From positions 38,576-102,575 of the forward strand of contig NZ_KQ758471.1 in assembly GCF_001456955.1 (NCBI RefSeq): a stretch of 64,000 nt of DNA. Reading direction: 5' to 3'. The position numbers and the translations under genes were made by a program. Source of the DNA: Microbacterium enclense (lineage in GTDB: Bacteria; Actinomycetota; Actinomycetes; Actinomycetales; Microbacteriaceae). Position 1 is the first letter of the stretch. Each line of letters opens with the position of its first letter. The notes under the pieces were generated by a model. It did not search any database. It saw nothing but the letters and a program-made list of their open reading frames with translations, and was not told where the DNA came from. Positions 1-8,427 of this stretch are shown here, piece by piece.

Positions 1-191
1 GAACAAGGCACACCACCCTTCTGACGCCGCAATGCGGCAATCCCACCGTCGAAGCACGTCCGCACGACGGAAGACGGCGTCGACGATGAAACGAGCGCGA
101 TGCATGGCTCGGATCGCGACGTATGGCGCGCTTGCACACCAACCCCGACACCTATGGCGGACGGGATCAGGCGCGCACTCGCGATCATCAG

Positions 192-290
192 TCCAACGCA
201 CCCGCGCTCGCACGCGACCGCCCAATCCGACGCACTCGCGCACGCACACGACCCCTCATCCGACGCACTCTCGTACGCAGGGAACCGGGA
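192..290. repeat. Degenerate 33-34 nt direct repeats
   Basis: Three loosely conserved copies beginning TCC(A/G)ACGCAC start at 192, 226 and 259, so the spacing is 34 and 33 nt. They lie in the gene-poor left end (1-388), where I see no convincing coding sequence: the open frames there are Arg/His/Thr-rich artefacts of the repeats. Function unknown. Confidence 0.4.
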
Positions 291-388
291 TCGCCCGCGC
301 GCGATCACGCTGTGGGCACTCGAAGCGCCAGAAGCCGCTCCGGCGTCGTCACCCCACTCAAACGACCGCGAATGATCGACTCAACAGA

Positions 389-577
389 ATGGTTCTTGAA
401 CGATGCGGAGTGGCCGACGTCGAGGCGCTGACGGCGTTCTTGCACGACGTCGATCTCACCGTGAGCGGTCTGGATGCGCCGAGCGTTCGACTGTGGATCG
501 AGCGCGACGAGAGCGGTGTGATCGCGGGAAGCACCGGGTACGAGATCAGCCCTGATGGTCGGCACGGCCCGCGGTGA
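389..577 (+). pseudogene. Truncated GNAT N-acetyltransferase fragment
   Basis: From the ATG at 389 the frame encodes about 62 residues resembling the N-terminal beta1-alpha1-beta2 part of small GNAT acetyltransferases: a run containing DLTVSGLDAPSVRLWIERD, then GSTGYE. The reading stops at 577 right after DGRHG, before the acetyl-CoA-binding R/Q-x-x-G-x-G/A segment. The remaining two thirds of the domain is not found in any frame before the M1 peptidase gene. I infer a decayed remnant rather than a small functional protein. It has no visible Shine-Dalgarno sequence and lies beside degenerate repeats. The family assignment rests on the first half only. Confidence 0.5.
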
Positions 578-730
578 GAGCGCGCGGCCGCGACGCGTCA
601 TCCCGGGCCCGGCACCGCTCAGACGAGACGGAATGAACCCCCGCAGCCAGACGCCGGCGGTGGACCGAACACGGAAACGCTGCTGCCGATCGGGGCCCCG
701 GGCTGATCTGAACCTCCTGGACTCCTCGTG

Positions 731-2026
731 TCAGGGCCGCGGAGGCAGCGCCTCGACGTCGATCCACCGCGAGAGCACCGCCGCGGCATCCGGACCCCCG
801 GCGCGCTCGACCGCGGCGCGGAAGTCGTCGGTCGTGACCAGGCCGTGCCGGTTCTGCGACGTCCAGGCGCGAATGAGATCGAAGAACGCCGGGTCGCCGA
901 GGGCGCGGCGCAGCGCGTGCACGGCGAGCGCGCCGCGCTTGTACACGCGGTCGTCGAACATGTCGTCGGGCCCGGGGTCGGCGAGCAGGAGATCCTGAGG
1001 CTTGGCGGCGAGACGCGCGTAGTGATCGGCGACGCAGCTCTCGACCGGAACACCGCCCGAGGCGTCGGACCACAGCCATTCGGCGTAGCAGGCGAAACCC
1101 TCGTTCAGCCAGATGTCCCGCCACCGGGCGATGCCCACGCTGTTCCCGAACCACTGGTGCGCCAGCTCGTGCGCGACGAGCCGCTGCGCGGCGGGCACGA
1201 GATGGTTCATGCCGAACACGGCGAGCCCCTGAGCCTCCAGCGGGATCTCGAGTTCGTCGGCGGTCACGACGAGCGTGCACGTGTCCTGCGGGTACGGCCC
1301 GAACAGCTCCTGGAACACCCGCAACATGTCGGGCACCGCCGCGAACGCACGGTCGACGGCGGCACCGAGCGCCGGAGGCGCGGTGACGACGATGGGAGGC
1401 ATGCCGCCGCTTCCGCCGCTCAGGCCGCGCGTGCGGTAGCGCCCCACGTGGACGGCCGCGAGATAGGTCGCCGTGGGCACATCCGACGTGAAGGTGGTGG
1501 TGACACGACCGGCCCGCCGCGTCGTGGCGCCCGCGACACCGGTCGCCGCGACTGTGTACCCGTCGTCGACCGTGATCTCCATACGCATCCGGGCGCGATC
1601 GTCGGGCCTGTCGTTGCAGGGGAACCAGGTGGGCGCGCCGATCGGCTGACCGGCCACGAGGGCGCCGTCGGTCAGCTCCTCCCATCCCACCGCGCCCCAC
1701 CGCGAACGCCGCGGGGCCGGGGCGCCCGCGTAGACCACCTCGACCTCGAAGACGGTGCCCGCGGCCAACGGCCGCGGCGACGTCACGCGCAGCACGCGCG
1801 GACCTGCCGAGAAACGCGCCGATGCGCCATCGACGCGCACTCGAGAAGCGCGCAGCCCCACGAGATCCAACGCGAACGACGTCAGCGGTTCGCGCGCCAC
1901 CGCCACGATGGTCGCCGTCCCCTCGAGACGGTTCGTGCGCACGCGATACCCGAGCGCGAGGTCGTACGACTGCACGCCGTACGAGGCGTCGCCGCTCTGC
2001 GGGGCGTAGGGATCGGTCACGCTCAC
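731..2026 (-). CDS. Short M1-family zinc metallopeptidase (aminopeptidase-like)
   Basis: 431 residues from the GTG at 2026, which overlaps the TGA of the upstream NRPS-like gene (GTGA), so translation is probably coupled. The gluzincin zinc site HELAH (about residues 286-290) is followed exactly 18 residues later by the third ligand in NEGF, giving HExxHx18E. The protein has the M1 N-terminal beta domain and catalytic domain but lacks the large C-terminal ERAP1-like domain (family members are usually 800-900 residues). The usual GxMEN exopeptidase motif is replaced by LEAQGLAVFG. No signal peptide or membrane segment is seen. In epsilon-poly-lysine producers a zinc aminopeptidase (Pld) degrades the polymer. 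The coupling suggests trimming, turnover or self-protection for the product of the neighbouring synthetase, but this is inferred. Confidence 0.88.
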   Translation of the reverse strand: MSVTDPYAPQSGDASYGVQSYDLALGYRVRTNRLEGTATIVAVAREPLTSFALDLVGLRASRVRVDGASARFSAGPRVLRVTSPRPLAAGTVFEVEVVYAGAPAPRRSRWGAVGWEELTDGALVAGQPIGAPTWFPCNDRPDDRARMRMEITVDDGYTVAATGVAGATTRRAGRVTTTFTSDVPTATYLAAVHVGRYRTRGLSGGSGGMPPIVVTAPPALGAAVDRAFAAVPDMLRVFQELFGPYPQDTCTLVVTADELEIPLEAQGLAVFGMNHLVPAAQRLVAHELAHQWFGNSVGIARWRDIWLNEGFACYAEWLWSDASGGVPVESCVADHYARLAAKPQDLLLADPGPDDMFDDRVYKRGALAVHALRRALGDPAFFDLIRAWTSQNRHGLVTTDDFRAAVERAGGPDAAAVLSRWIDVEALPPRP

Positions 2027-5000
2027 GTCGTCGACTGGTAGGCGCGAACCTTCACCGCACGCCAGGGACCGATGGGGTTGCCGCTCCACCGGGAGCCGAC
2101 CGGCACAGTCTCACCGCGCATGACCAGCGACGCCGGGCCCACGGTGGCGTGCGCCCCGAGCGTCGACGCGGGCAGCACCACGCTGTGCGGGCCGAGGGTG
2201 GCCCCGGGCTCGAGCTCGACGGTATCCATGCTCATGATTCGATCATGGAACAGGTGCGTCTGGACGACGCACCCGCGGTTCACGGTCGACGCGTCGCCGA
2301 GGGTCACCAGGTCGGGCTCGGGCAGCCAGTAGCTGTCGCACCACACACCCCGCCCGATCTTCGCGCCGAGTGTCCGCAGCCACACGGCGAGCGCGGGCGT
2401 GCCGGCTGCGGCGCGGGCGAACCAGGGCGCGGCGACCATCTCGGTGAAGGTGTCCGACACCTCGGTGCGCCACACGAAACTCGACCACAGCGGCTGCTCC
2501 CCCGCGCGGATCACACCGACGATTCCCCACTTCGCCGCGGTCGACACCCCGGCGGCGACCGCCCCGGCGGCGAGCAGGACGACACCCGACAGCAGCAGCG
2601 TCCAGATCGGCCCGGTGGCCTCCCAGAGCGCCGCAAGTGTGAACAGCACCCCCAGGCCGATACCGCAGGTGACGACGACGGGCACGAAACGGCACAGTTC
2701 CCACAGCGTCCGAGCGAGACGGAGCGCCGGCCCGGGGTTGTACGTGCGCGACTCGTCGCCCTCGGCCGACAGACGCCGGAGCCGCACGGCCGGCGATCCC
2801 AGCCACGAGGAGCCGGCCTTGGCCTTCGGCGGCGCCGCCGACAGCACGGCGACGAGACCGTCGCGCGGAACACGGTGCCCGGGAGCGGCCATGCCGGAGT
2901 TGCCGAGGAACGCCCGCTTGCCGATGCGCACCGGCCCGAGTCGCAGCCACCCGGCGCGCAGTTCGTACGAGGCCACCATCGTGTCGTCCGCGAGGAACGC
3001 GCCGTCCTCGATCCGCGTCATCGACGGGATGAGCAGGACCGTGGATGCCTCGACATCACGGCCGACGCGCGCGCCCAGCATCCGCAGCCAGACGGGGGTG
3101 AACAGCGACGAGTACAGCGGGAAGAGGATCGTGCGAGCGGCATCCAGCAGCCTCTCGATCGTCCAGGCCTGCCAGGCGACGCGACTGCGCACGGGGTGGG
3201 TCCCCTCGGCGAGGCCCAGCGACAGCAGGCGCACGAGCAGGACGACGGATGCCGCGAACACGACCCCTGTGACGGCGACGGCGGGAACGAGCCACGCGAA
3301 CGCCGCCAGGGCGGCCTGCCCGAGCGCGTCGGCGCCGCGCATCCCCTGCGCGATCACGAGGCCGCCGACCGTGAATGCGGCGAGCGGCAGCACCGCGAGC
3401 ACCACCGCGGACGCGGCGTACGCCCACAGCCAGCGCGTCGGCGCCGGGGGCCGCTCACTCGGCCAGCCCTTGGCCGTCCCTCCCACGCGCACGGCGGGCG
3501 AACCCGCCCACGACTGGTCCGCCTTCACCCGTCCGAACACCGCCGAGCCGGGCGCGATCTCGGCACGCCGACCGATGCGGGTGCCCGGAGCGAGCGTGGA
3601 GCGGGCGCCCACCGTGGCATCCGCTCCGATGCGCACCTCGCCGATGCGCACGAGGTCGCCGTCGATCCAGTACCCGGTCAGGTCGACCTCCGGCTCGATC
3701 GATGCGCCGTCTCCGACCACGAGCATGCCGGTGACCGGCGGAAGCGCGTGCAGATCCACGTTGCGACCGATCCGGGCGCCGAGCGCACGGGCGTAGTACG
3801 ACACCCACGGCGCTCCGGCAAGGCCCACGGCATCCACCTGATCGGCGATCTGCTCGGCCAGCCACAGCCGGATGTGCACCCAACCCCCGCGCGCATAGTC
3901 CCCCGGCCGCACCCCCGCGAGCAGCAGCCGAGCGGATGCCACGGCGATCGCCATGCGCCCGAACGGCGTGGCGAAGACGAGCAGGCCCACCGCGAGCACG
4001 GGCCACGGCACGCTCGGCAGCACCTCGAAGCCCGGCACGAGCTGCAGGATCGCCGAGGCCGTCAGCAGGTACAGCAACCAGCGCACGCCCGCCAGGATGA
4101 ACAGCGGGGCGCCGAGCAGGGTCTGCGCCCACTGGGTCGTGCGGGGTGTCGGCGCCGCGCGATGGAACTCGAGAGGCGTCTCATCGGCCAGCTGCGGGCC
4201 GAGGGCCTTAGCCATCGCACCCAGGCGGGGGACGTCGTAGATGTCGGCGACCGAGAACTCGGGCACGCGCGCGCGGATGCGCGAGACGAGCTGCGCGGCG
4301 GCGAGCGACCCGCCCCCGAGGTCGAAGAAGTCGGCCCGGCGCTCGGTGACGGGCAGACCCAGCACCGCCTGCCACTGTTCGGCGAGCCAGCTCTCATCGG
4401 CCGAGAAATCGGTCGCGGCGGGAGCGTCGACGCCCGGAAGCGGCCAGGGGAGGGCCGCGCGGTCGACCTTGCCCGAGGTGCGCACCGGAAGGGAGTCGAC
4501 GACGCCGAGAAGGGGGATGGTCGCGGCGGGCAGACGCTCCGCCAGAGCCGAACGAGCCGCACCCCGGTCGAGGTCGATCCCCTCCTCCATCACGAGATAG
4601 CCCACGAGCACCGGAACACCGGCCTCGGTCGTGCGTACGGCCACCGTCGCGGCGCTGACTCCGGCGAGATCCTGCAGCGCCGACTCGACCTCGCCGAGCT
4701 CGATACGGCGTCCCCCGACCTTGACCTGGTCGTCGGCCCGCCCCTGGAACACCAGCCCCTCGGGTTCGAAGCGCACGAGATCGCCGGACCGGTACGCGCG
4801 CTCCCACCCGAGGGTGGGCATGGGCGCGTACTTCTCGGCATCCTTCGCCGGGTCGAGATAGCGGGCGAGCCCGACGCCGCCGATGATCAGCTCGCCGACC
4901 TGCCCCTCCGCCACGGGGAGGCCCTCGGCATCCACGACCGCCAACGCCCACCCGTCGAGGGGGAGGCCGATGCGCACGGGCAGCGAGCCGTCGAGCGGGG

Positions 5001-5961
5001 CGGCGCAGGCCACCACCGTCGCCTCGGTGGGGCCGTAGGTGTTCCACACCTCGCGGCCCTCGGCGACGAGCCGGGCGGCGAGCTCGGGCGGGCACGCCTC
5101 GCCGCCGAAGATGAGCAGGCGCACGTTCTCGATCGAGTCGGCGGGCCACATCGCCGCGAGCGTCGGCACGGTCGAGACCACCGTGATGCCCTGGCGCAGC
5201 AGCCACGGCGCGAGATCCTCGCCTGAGCGCACGAGGGACCGCGGTGCCGGCACGAGGCAGGCGCCGTGACCCCACGCGAGCCACATCTCCTCGCATGATG
5301 CGTCGAAGGCCACCGACAGCCCCGCGAGAACCCGGTCGCCGGGGCCGAGCGGTTCCTGCTGCAGGAAGATCCGCGCTTCCGCCTCGACGAACGCGGCGGC
5401 CGAGCGGTGCGACACGGCGACGCCCTTCGGTACGCCGGTGGAGCCGGACGTGAAGATGATCCACGCGTCGTCGTCGACGGTCGGCGGAGCGACGATCGGC
5501 ACGGCATTCGTGCTCGGGTGCGGGGCGGCGCCGTCGTAGAGGCGCACGAGGTCGGCATCCTGTGCGACGAACTCGCCGTCTCCCGCGACGATGCCGCGGA
5601 CGCCCGCCTCGCCGAACACCAGACGAGCGCGGTCGTCGGGGTCGTCGGCATCCACCGGGACGTAGGCCGCGCCCGCCGCCATCACCGCGAGGATCGAGAC
5701 GTACAGCTCCTTCGAGCCCGAGGGCATGCGCACCCCGACTCGGTCGCCACGGCGGACGCCCGCCTCGTGCAGGGTCCCAGCGGTCTTCCACACCCGCGCC
5801 AGCAGCTCGCGGTAGCTGAGCGCGCCCGACCCGTCATCGATCGCGGAGGCCTCGGGATGCCGTGCGGCGACGTCGGTGAGGATGTCGATGAGCGTGCGCG
5901 CGGGCGGAGCCGCGGTCGTTCGATCGAGCGGAGCCTGAGGGGCGGTGGCAGGGGTCGTCAC
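2023..5961 (-). CDS. Pls/PosA-like membrane non-ribosomal peptide synthetase
   Basis: 1312 residues with the layout of epsilon-poly-L-lysine synthetase (Pls) homologues. An adenylation domain (about 25-510) carries IIFTSGSTGVPKG (168-180), NTYGPTEATV (about 307), YRSGDLVRF (about 390) and the A10 lysine in TSGKVDRA (about 495). A peptidyl carrier domain follows, with DLGGGSL and its pantetheine serine at about 552. The remaining 700 residues alternate membrane helices (about 615-680, 843-915, 1090-1150) with three soluble repeats rich in left-handed beta-helix hexapeptides, corresponding to the tandem C1-C3 domains of Pls. Such enzymes make homo-poly-amino acids at the membrane without classical condensation domains. 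Substrate cannot be read reliably from sequence. Start is GTG at 5961, about 36 nt from a GTTCACC copy; the divergent pstS gene shares the intergenic region. Confidence 0.88.
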   Translation of the reverse strand: MTTPATAPQAPLDRTTAAPPARTLIDILTDVAARHPEASAIDDGSGALSYRELLARVWKTAGTLHEAGVRRGDRVGVRMPSGSKELYVSILAVMAAGAAYVPVDADDPDDRARLVFGEAGVRGIVAGDGEFVAQDADLVRLYDGAAPHPSTNAVPIVAPPTVDDDAWIIFTSGSTGVPKGVAVSHRSAAAFVEAEARIFLQQEPLGPGDRVLAGLSVAFDASCEEMWLAWGHGACLVPAPRSLVRSGEDLAPWLLRQGITVVSTVPTLAAMWPADSIENVRLLIFGGEACPPELAARLVAEGREVWNTYGPTEATVVACAAPLDGSLPVRIGLPLDGWALAVVDAEGLPVAEGQVGELIIGGVGLARYLDPAKDAEKYAPMPTLGWERAYRSGDLVRFEPEGLVFQGRADDQVKVGGRRIELGEVESALQDLAGVSAATVAVRTTEAGVPVLVGYLVMEEGIDLDRGAARSALAERLPAATIPLLGVVDSLPVRTSGKVDRAALPWPLPGVDAPAATDFSADESWLAEQWQAVLGLPVTERRADFFDLGGGSLAAAQLVSRIRARVPEFSVADIYDVPRLGAMAKALGPQLADETPLEFHRAAPTPRTTQWAQTLLGAPLFILAGVRWLLYLLTASAILQLVPGFEVLPSVPWPVLAVGLLVFATPFGRMAIAVASARLLLAGVRPGDYARGGWVHIRLWLAEQIADQVDAVGLAGAPWVSYYARALGARIGRNVDLHALPPVTGMLVVGDGASIEPEVDLTGYWIDGDLVRIGEVRIGADATVGARSTLAPGTRIGRRAEIAPGSAVFGRVKADQSWAGSPAVRVGGTAKGWPSERPPAPTRWLWAYAASAVVLAVLPLAAFTVGGLVIAQGMRGADALGQAALAAFAWLVPAVAVTGVVFAASVVLLVRLLSLGLAEGTHPVRSRVAWQAWTIERLLDAARTILFPLYSSLFTPVWLRMLGARVGRDVEASTVLLIPSMTRIEDGAFLADDTMVASYELRAGWLRLGPVRIGKRAFLGNSGMAAPGHRVPRDGLVAVLSAAPPKAKAGSSWLGSPAVRLRRLSAEGDESRTYNPGPALRLARTLWELCRFVPVVVTCGIGLGVLFTLAALWEATGPIWTLLLSGVVLLAAGAVAAGVSTAAKWGIVGVIRAGEQPLWSSFVWRTEVSDTFTEMVAAPWFARAAAGTPALAVWLRTLGAKIGRGVWCDSYWLPEPDLVTLGDASTVNRGCVVQTHLFHDRIMSMDTVELEPGATLGPHSVVLPASTLGAHATVGPASLVMRGETVPVGSRWSGNPIGPWRAVKVRAYQSTT

Positions 5962-6011
5962 GGGGGTGAACAGTACATCGCCCGGGGAAACGCCCCGGAA
6001 AGGCCGCCCCG

Positions 6012-6029
6012 GTTCACCTGCCGTTCACC
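6012..6029 (+). promoter_or_regulatory. PhoP-type PHO box (two GTTCACC repeats)
   Basis: GTTCACC occurs at 6012-6018 and 6023-6029, an exact 11-nt period, which is the direct-repeat unit known for PhoP boxes of actinobacterial phosphate-starvation promoters. A further GTTCACG lies at 6065, and GTTCACC occurs on the opposite strand at 5971-5965, next to the NRPS start. Between box and pstS sits a 10-bp palindrome CTCTTAAGAG (6042-6051). Phosphate-starvation control of pstSCAB is expected; an effect on the divergent NRPS is possible. Confidence 0.75.
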
Positions 6030-6120
6030 GGCGGGGCGCAGTCTCTTAAGAGTCACTGTTTACCGTTCACGGCGAACCCTGCACCGGGTTCCTGTTCCCG
6101 ACATGCGAAGGATTCACACC

Positions 6121-7248
6121 GTGAAGATCTCCCGGATCGCCCAGCTGGGCACCGTGGCCGCCGTGGCCTCCCTGACTCTCGCCGGCTGCGCCGGTCCCTC
6201 CAGCTCCGCTCCCGCCGGCGGAACGTCGGAGTCCCCCTCCTCCGCCGACGTGGCGTTCACGATCGACCCCAACCTCTCCGGCACGATCACCGCCGGTGGC
6301 TCCAGCGCCCAGTCCAACGCGCAGGCCGCGTGGACCAGCGCCTACAACGCCCAGGCCAAGGGCGTCACGGTCAACTACGACAAGTCGCAGGGCTCCGGCG
6401 GTGGCGTCACCAACTTCCTGAGCGGCGCCTACGACTTCGCCGGCTCCGACGCCCCCCTCAACGCCGACCAGACCGCGCAGTCCGCGGCCCTGTGCACCGA
6501 GGGCGGCGTCAACATCCCCGTCTACCTCGACGGCGTCGCCATCATCTTCAACATCCCCGGCATCACCGACCTGAAGCTCTCGGGCGAGACCATCGCGAAG
6601 ATCTTCGCGCTGCAGATCACCGACTGGTCCGACCCGGCCATCACCGCCGACAACGGCACCGCGCTGCCCGCCGGCACCATCACCACCGTCGCGCGTTCCG
6701 ACGGCTCGGGCACCACGCAGAACCTCACCAACTACCTCGCGGCGACCCAGTCGTCGGTGTGGACCGCCCCCGCGGGCAAGGACTGGCCGATCGAGGGCAA
6801 CGTCTCGAAGCAGAAGGGCGGCTCGGGCGTCGTCGAGGCTGTCAAGGCCGGCTCCGGCACCATCGGCTACGCCGACCACTCCGCCATCGGCGACCTCAAC
6901 GCCGCCGCCATCGTCACCGACGGCACCGCGGTCCCCTACAGCGCCGAGGCCGTCACCGCGACGTTCGAGGCCGCCGCGGTCGACGCCAGCAACGGCGTCG
7001 AGGGCGACCTGTCGAAGAAGTTCGACTACTCGAAGCTGACCGCCGAGTCGTACCCGATCCCGCTCGTGTCGTACGCGGTCACCTGCTCGACGTTCAAGGA
7101 CGCGACGCAGGCCGAGCTCGTCAAGTCGTACCTCGGCTTCGTCACCAGCACCCTCGGCCAGCAGGTCGCCGCCAAGAACGCCGGCTCCGCCCCGCTGCCC
7201 GACTCGGTGCTCGAGGCGGCCGCCGAGACCCTCTCGGCCATCAAGTAA
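6121..7248 (+). CDS. pstS: Phosphate ABC transporter substrate-binding lipoprotein PstS
   Basis: 375 residues. The GTG at 6121 is preferred over an in-frame ATG at 6103 because AAGGA lies about 8 nt upstream and the resulting N-terminus is a clean lipoprotein signal ending LTLAGC (lipidated Cys about 23). The mature protein has PstS hallmarks: TAGGSSAQ near residue 58, the GSGGG phosphate-binding stretch, the SDGSGTTQ segment and a C-terminal LGFVTSTLGQQVA. It captures phosphate outside the membrane and delivers it to PstCA. First gene of pstSCAB, behind a PHO box. A strong stem-loop follows the stop codon and may uncouple its level from the permease genes. Confidence 0.97.
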   Translation: MKISRIAQLGTVAAVASLTLAGCAGPSSSAPAGGTSESPSSADVAFTIDPNLSGTITAGGSSAQSNAQAAWTSAYNAQAKGVTVNYDKSQGSGGGVTNFLSGAYDFAGSDAPLNADQTAQSAALCTEGGVNIPVYLDGVAIIFNIPGITDLKLSGETIAKIFALQITDWSDPAITADNGTALPAGTITTVARSDGSGTTQNLTNYLAATQSSVWTAPAGKDWPIEGNVSKQKGGSGVVEAVKAGSGTIGYADHSAIGDLNAAAIVTDGTAVPYSAEAVTATFEAAAVDASNGVEGDLSKKFDYSKLTAESYPIPLVSYAVTCSTFKDATQAELVKSYLGFVTSTLGQQVAAKNAGSAPLPDSVLEAAAETLSAIK

Positions 7249-7263
7249 ACATCTCGTCGGACT

Positions 7264-7298
7264 CGGCCCGGCTCGCACGTCACGTGCGGGTCGGGCCG
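7264..7298 (+). promoter_or_regulatory. Intercistronic stem-loop between pstS and pstC
   Basis: Arms CGGCCCG (7264-7270) / CGGGCCG (7292-7298) enclose a second perfect stem CGCACGT (7274-7280) / ACGTGCG (7282-7288). No T-tract follows. Such intercistronic hairpins commonly protect the upstream mRNA of an abundant binding protein or reduce read-through into the permease genes. That role is inferred here. Confidence 0.55.
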
Positions 7299-7379
7299 GG
7301 CTGATCGGAACGGTCGATCGCGCATCGAACGCTCCGCTGAGCCGAATCCTCACCAGAACACCCGATCGAGGAGCACCCC

Positions 7380-7415
7380 ATGACCCGTGCCGAGCGTGAG
7401 GTCCCCCGTGACTGA
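7380..7415 (+). other. Possible 11-codon leader ORF overlapping the pstC start
   Basis: An ATG at 7380 with an excellent Shine-Dalgarno (GAGGAG, 6-nt spacing) opens an 11-codon frame, MTRAEREVPRD, whose TGA (7413-7415) lies just inside pstC, after its GTG at 7408. The frame is +1 relative to pstC. It may serve translational coupling, or be chance. No known leader peptide is recognised. Confidence 0.25.
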
Positions 7416-8427
7416 CACCGTCGCCGAGCAAGAGACCTCCCCGGTCTCACCGACCCCGCCCCGCGCCAGCATCGTGGGCAAGCGCCGCGTCGGCGACACC
7501 GTCTTCCTGGGCCTGTCGACCACCGCCGCCGTCTCGATCATGATCATCCTCGCGGGCGTCGCGATCTTCCTGATCCTGCGCGGACTGCCGGCCATCACGG
7601 CCAACTGGAGCGAGGGCGACCTCGCCGGGTACCAGAACCGCAACTGGTCCAGCTTCTGGGAGTACGTGGGACCGCTGCTGTTCGGCAGCATCTGGGCCGC
7701 GTTCATCGCCATGATCATCGGCACGCCGGTGGCCATCGGCATCGCCCTGTTCATCTCGCATTACGCACCCCGCCGCATCGCGGGCGCGCTCGGCTACATC
7801 GTCGACCTGCTGGCCGCGGTCCCCTCGATCGTGTTCGGCCTCTGGGGCATCATCGTGATGCGCCCGCTGCTGCTGCCGGTGAGCCAGTTCCTCAACGAAT
7901 ACCTCGGCTGGATCCCGCTGTTCAACGGTCCCGTCTCGACCACCGGTTCGACGATGTTCACCGCCGGCGTCGTGCTCGCGGTGATGATCCTCCCGATCGT
8001 GACTTCCATCACGCGCGAGATCTTCCTGCAGACCCCTCGTCTACACGAAGAGGCGGCGCTGGCCCTCGGTGCCACGCGCTGGGAGATGATCCGCCTCGCG
8101 GTGTTCCCCTACGCCCGCAGCGGCATGGTCTCGGCGACGCTGCTCGGCCTGGGCCGCGCCCTCGGTGAGACGATGGCCATCGCGCTCATCCTCTCCCCCA
8201 GCCTCATCTACTCGGTGCTGCTGCTGACCGACGGCTTCAACTCGCAGACCATCGCGGCCAACATCGCGCTGAACTTCCCCATCGCGACCGACCTGCAGCG
8301 CTCGGCGCTGATCGGAACCGGCCTGATGCTGTTCGTCGTGTCGCTCGCGGTCAACATGTTCGCCCGCTACATCATCGGCGCGACGGGCCCCGGCGCCAAG
8401 GGTCGCAAGAAGGGCAAGCGCTCATGA
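7408..8427 (+). CDS. pstC: Phosphate ABC transporter permease PstC
   Basis: 339 residues from the GTG at 7408, supported by GAGG 7 nt upstream; a more distal in-frame GTG at 7387 is less well placed. The protein has an N-terminal cytoplasmic tail, a first membrane helix (about 30-55) and the BPD_transp_1 core, with the EAA-type loop around EEAALALGATRWEMIRLAVFPYARSG split over about 205-230, and six membrane helices in all. It pairs with PstA to form the phosphate channel. The stop codon overlaps the pstA start (ATGA at 8424). Confidence 0.96.
   Translation: MTDTVAEQETSPVSPTPPRASIVGKRRVGDTVFLGLSTTAAVSIMIILAGVAIFLILRGLPAITANWSEGDLAGYQNRNWSSFWEYVGPLLFGSIWAAFIAMIIGTPVAIGIALFISHYAPRRIAGALGYIVDLLAAVPSIVFGLWGIIVMRPLLLPVSQFLNEYLGWIPLFNGPVSTTGSTMFTAGVVLAVMILPIVTSITREIFLQTPRLHEEAALALGATRWEMIRLAVFPYARSGMVSATLLGLGRALGETMAIALILSPSLIYSVLLLTDGFNSQTIAANIALNFPIATDLQRSALIGTGLMLFVVSLAVNMFARYIIGATGPGAKGRKKGKRS

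Noticed and set aside
192..290. CRISPR-like appearance of the 33-34 nt repeats
   Set aside because: The copies are degenerate, no distinct repeat/spacer units can be drawn, and there are only three.
1822..5226. Long plus-strand open frame of 1134 codons opposite the NRPS gene
   Set aside because: It is antisense to a protein with clear domains and has the Arg/His/Gly-rich, motif-free composition of GC-rich shadow frames. Similar antisense frames (8367-10541, 43435-46248, 52037-55387) were dropped for the same reason.
7380..7415. Frameshifted N-terminus of pstC instead of a leader ORF
   Set aside because: PstC is complete from GTG 7408 with its own ribosome site; nothing in the short frame resembles a permease N-terminus.
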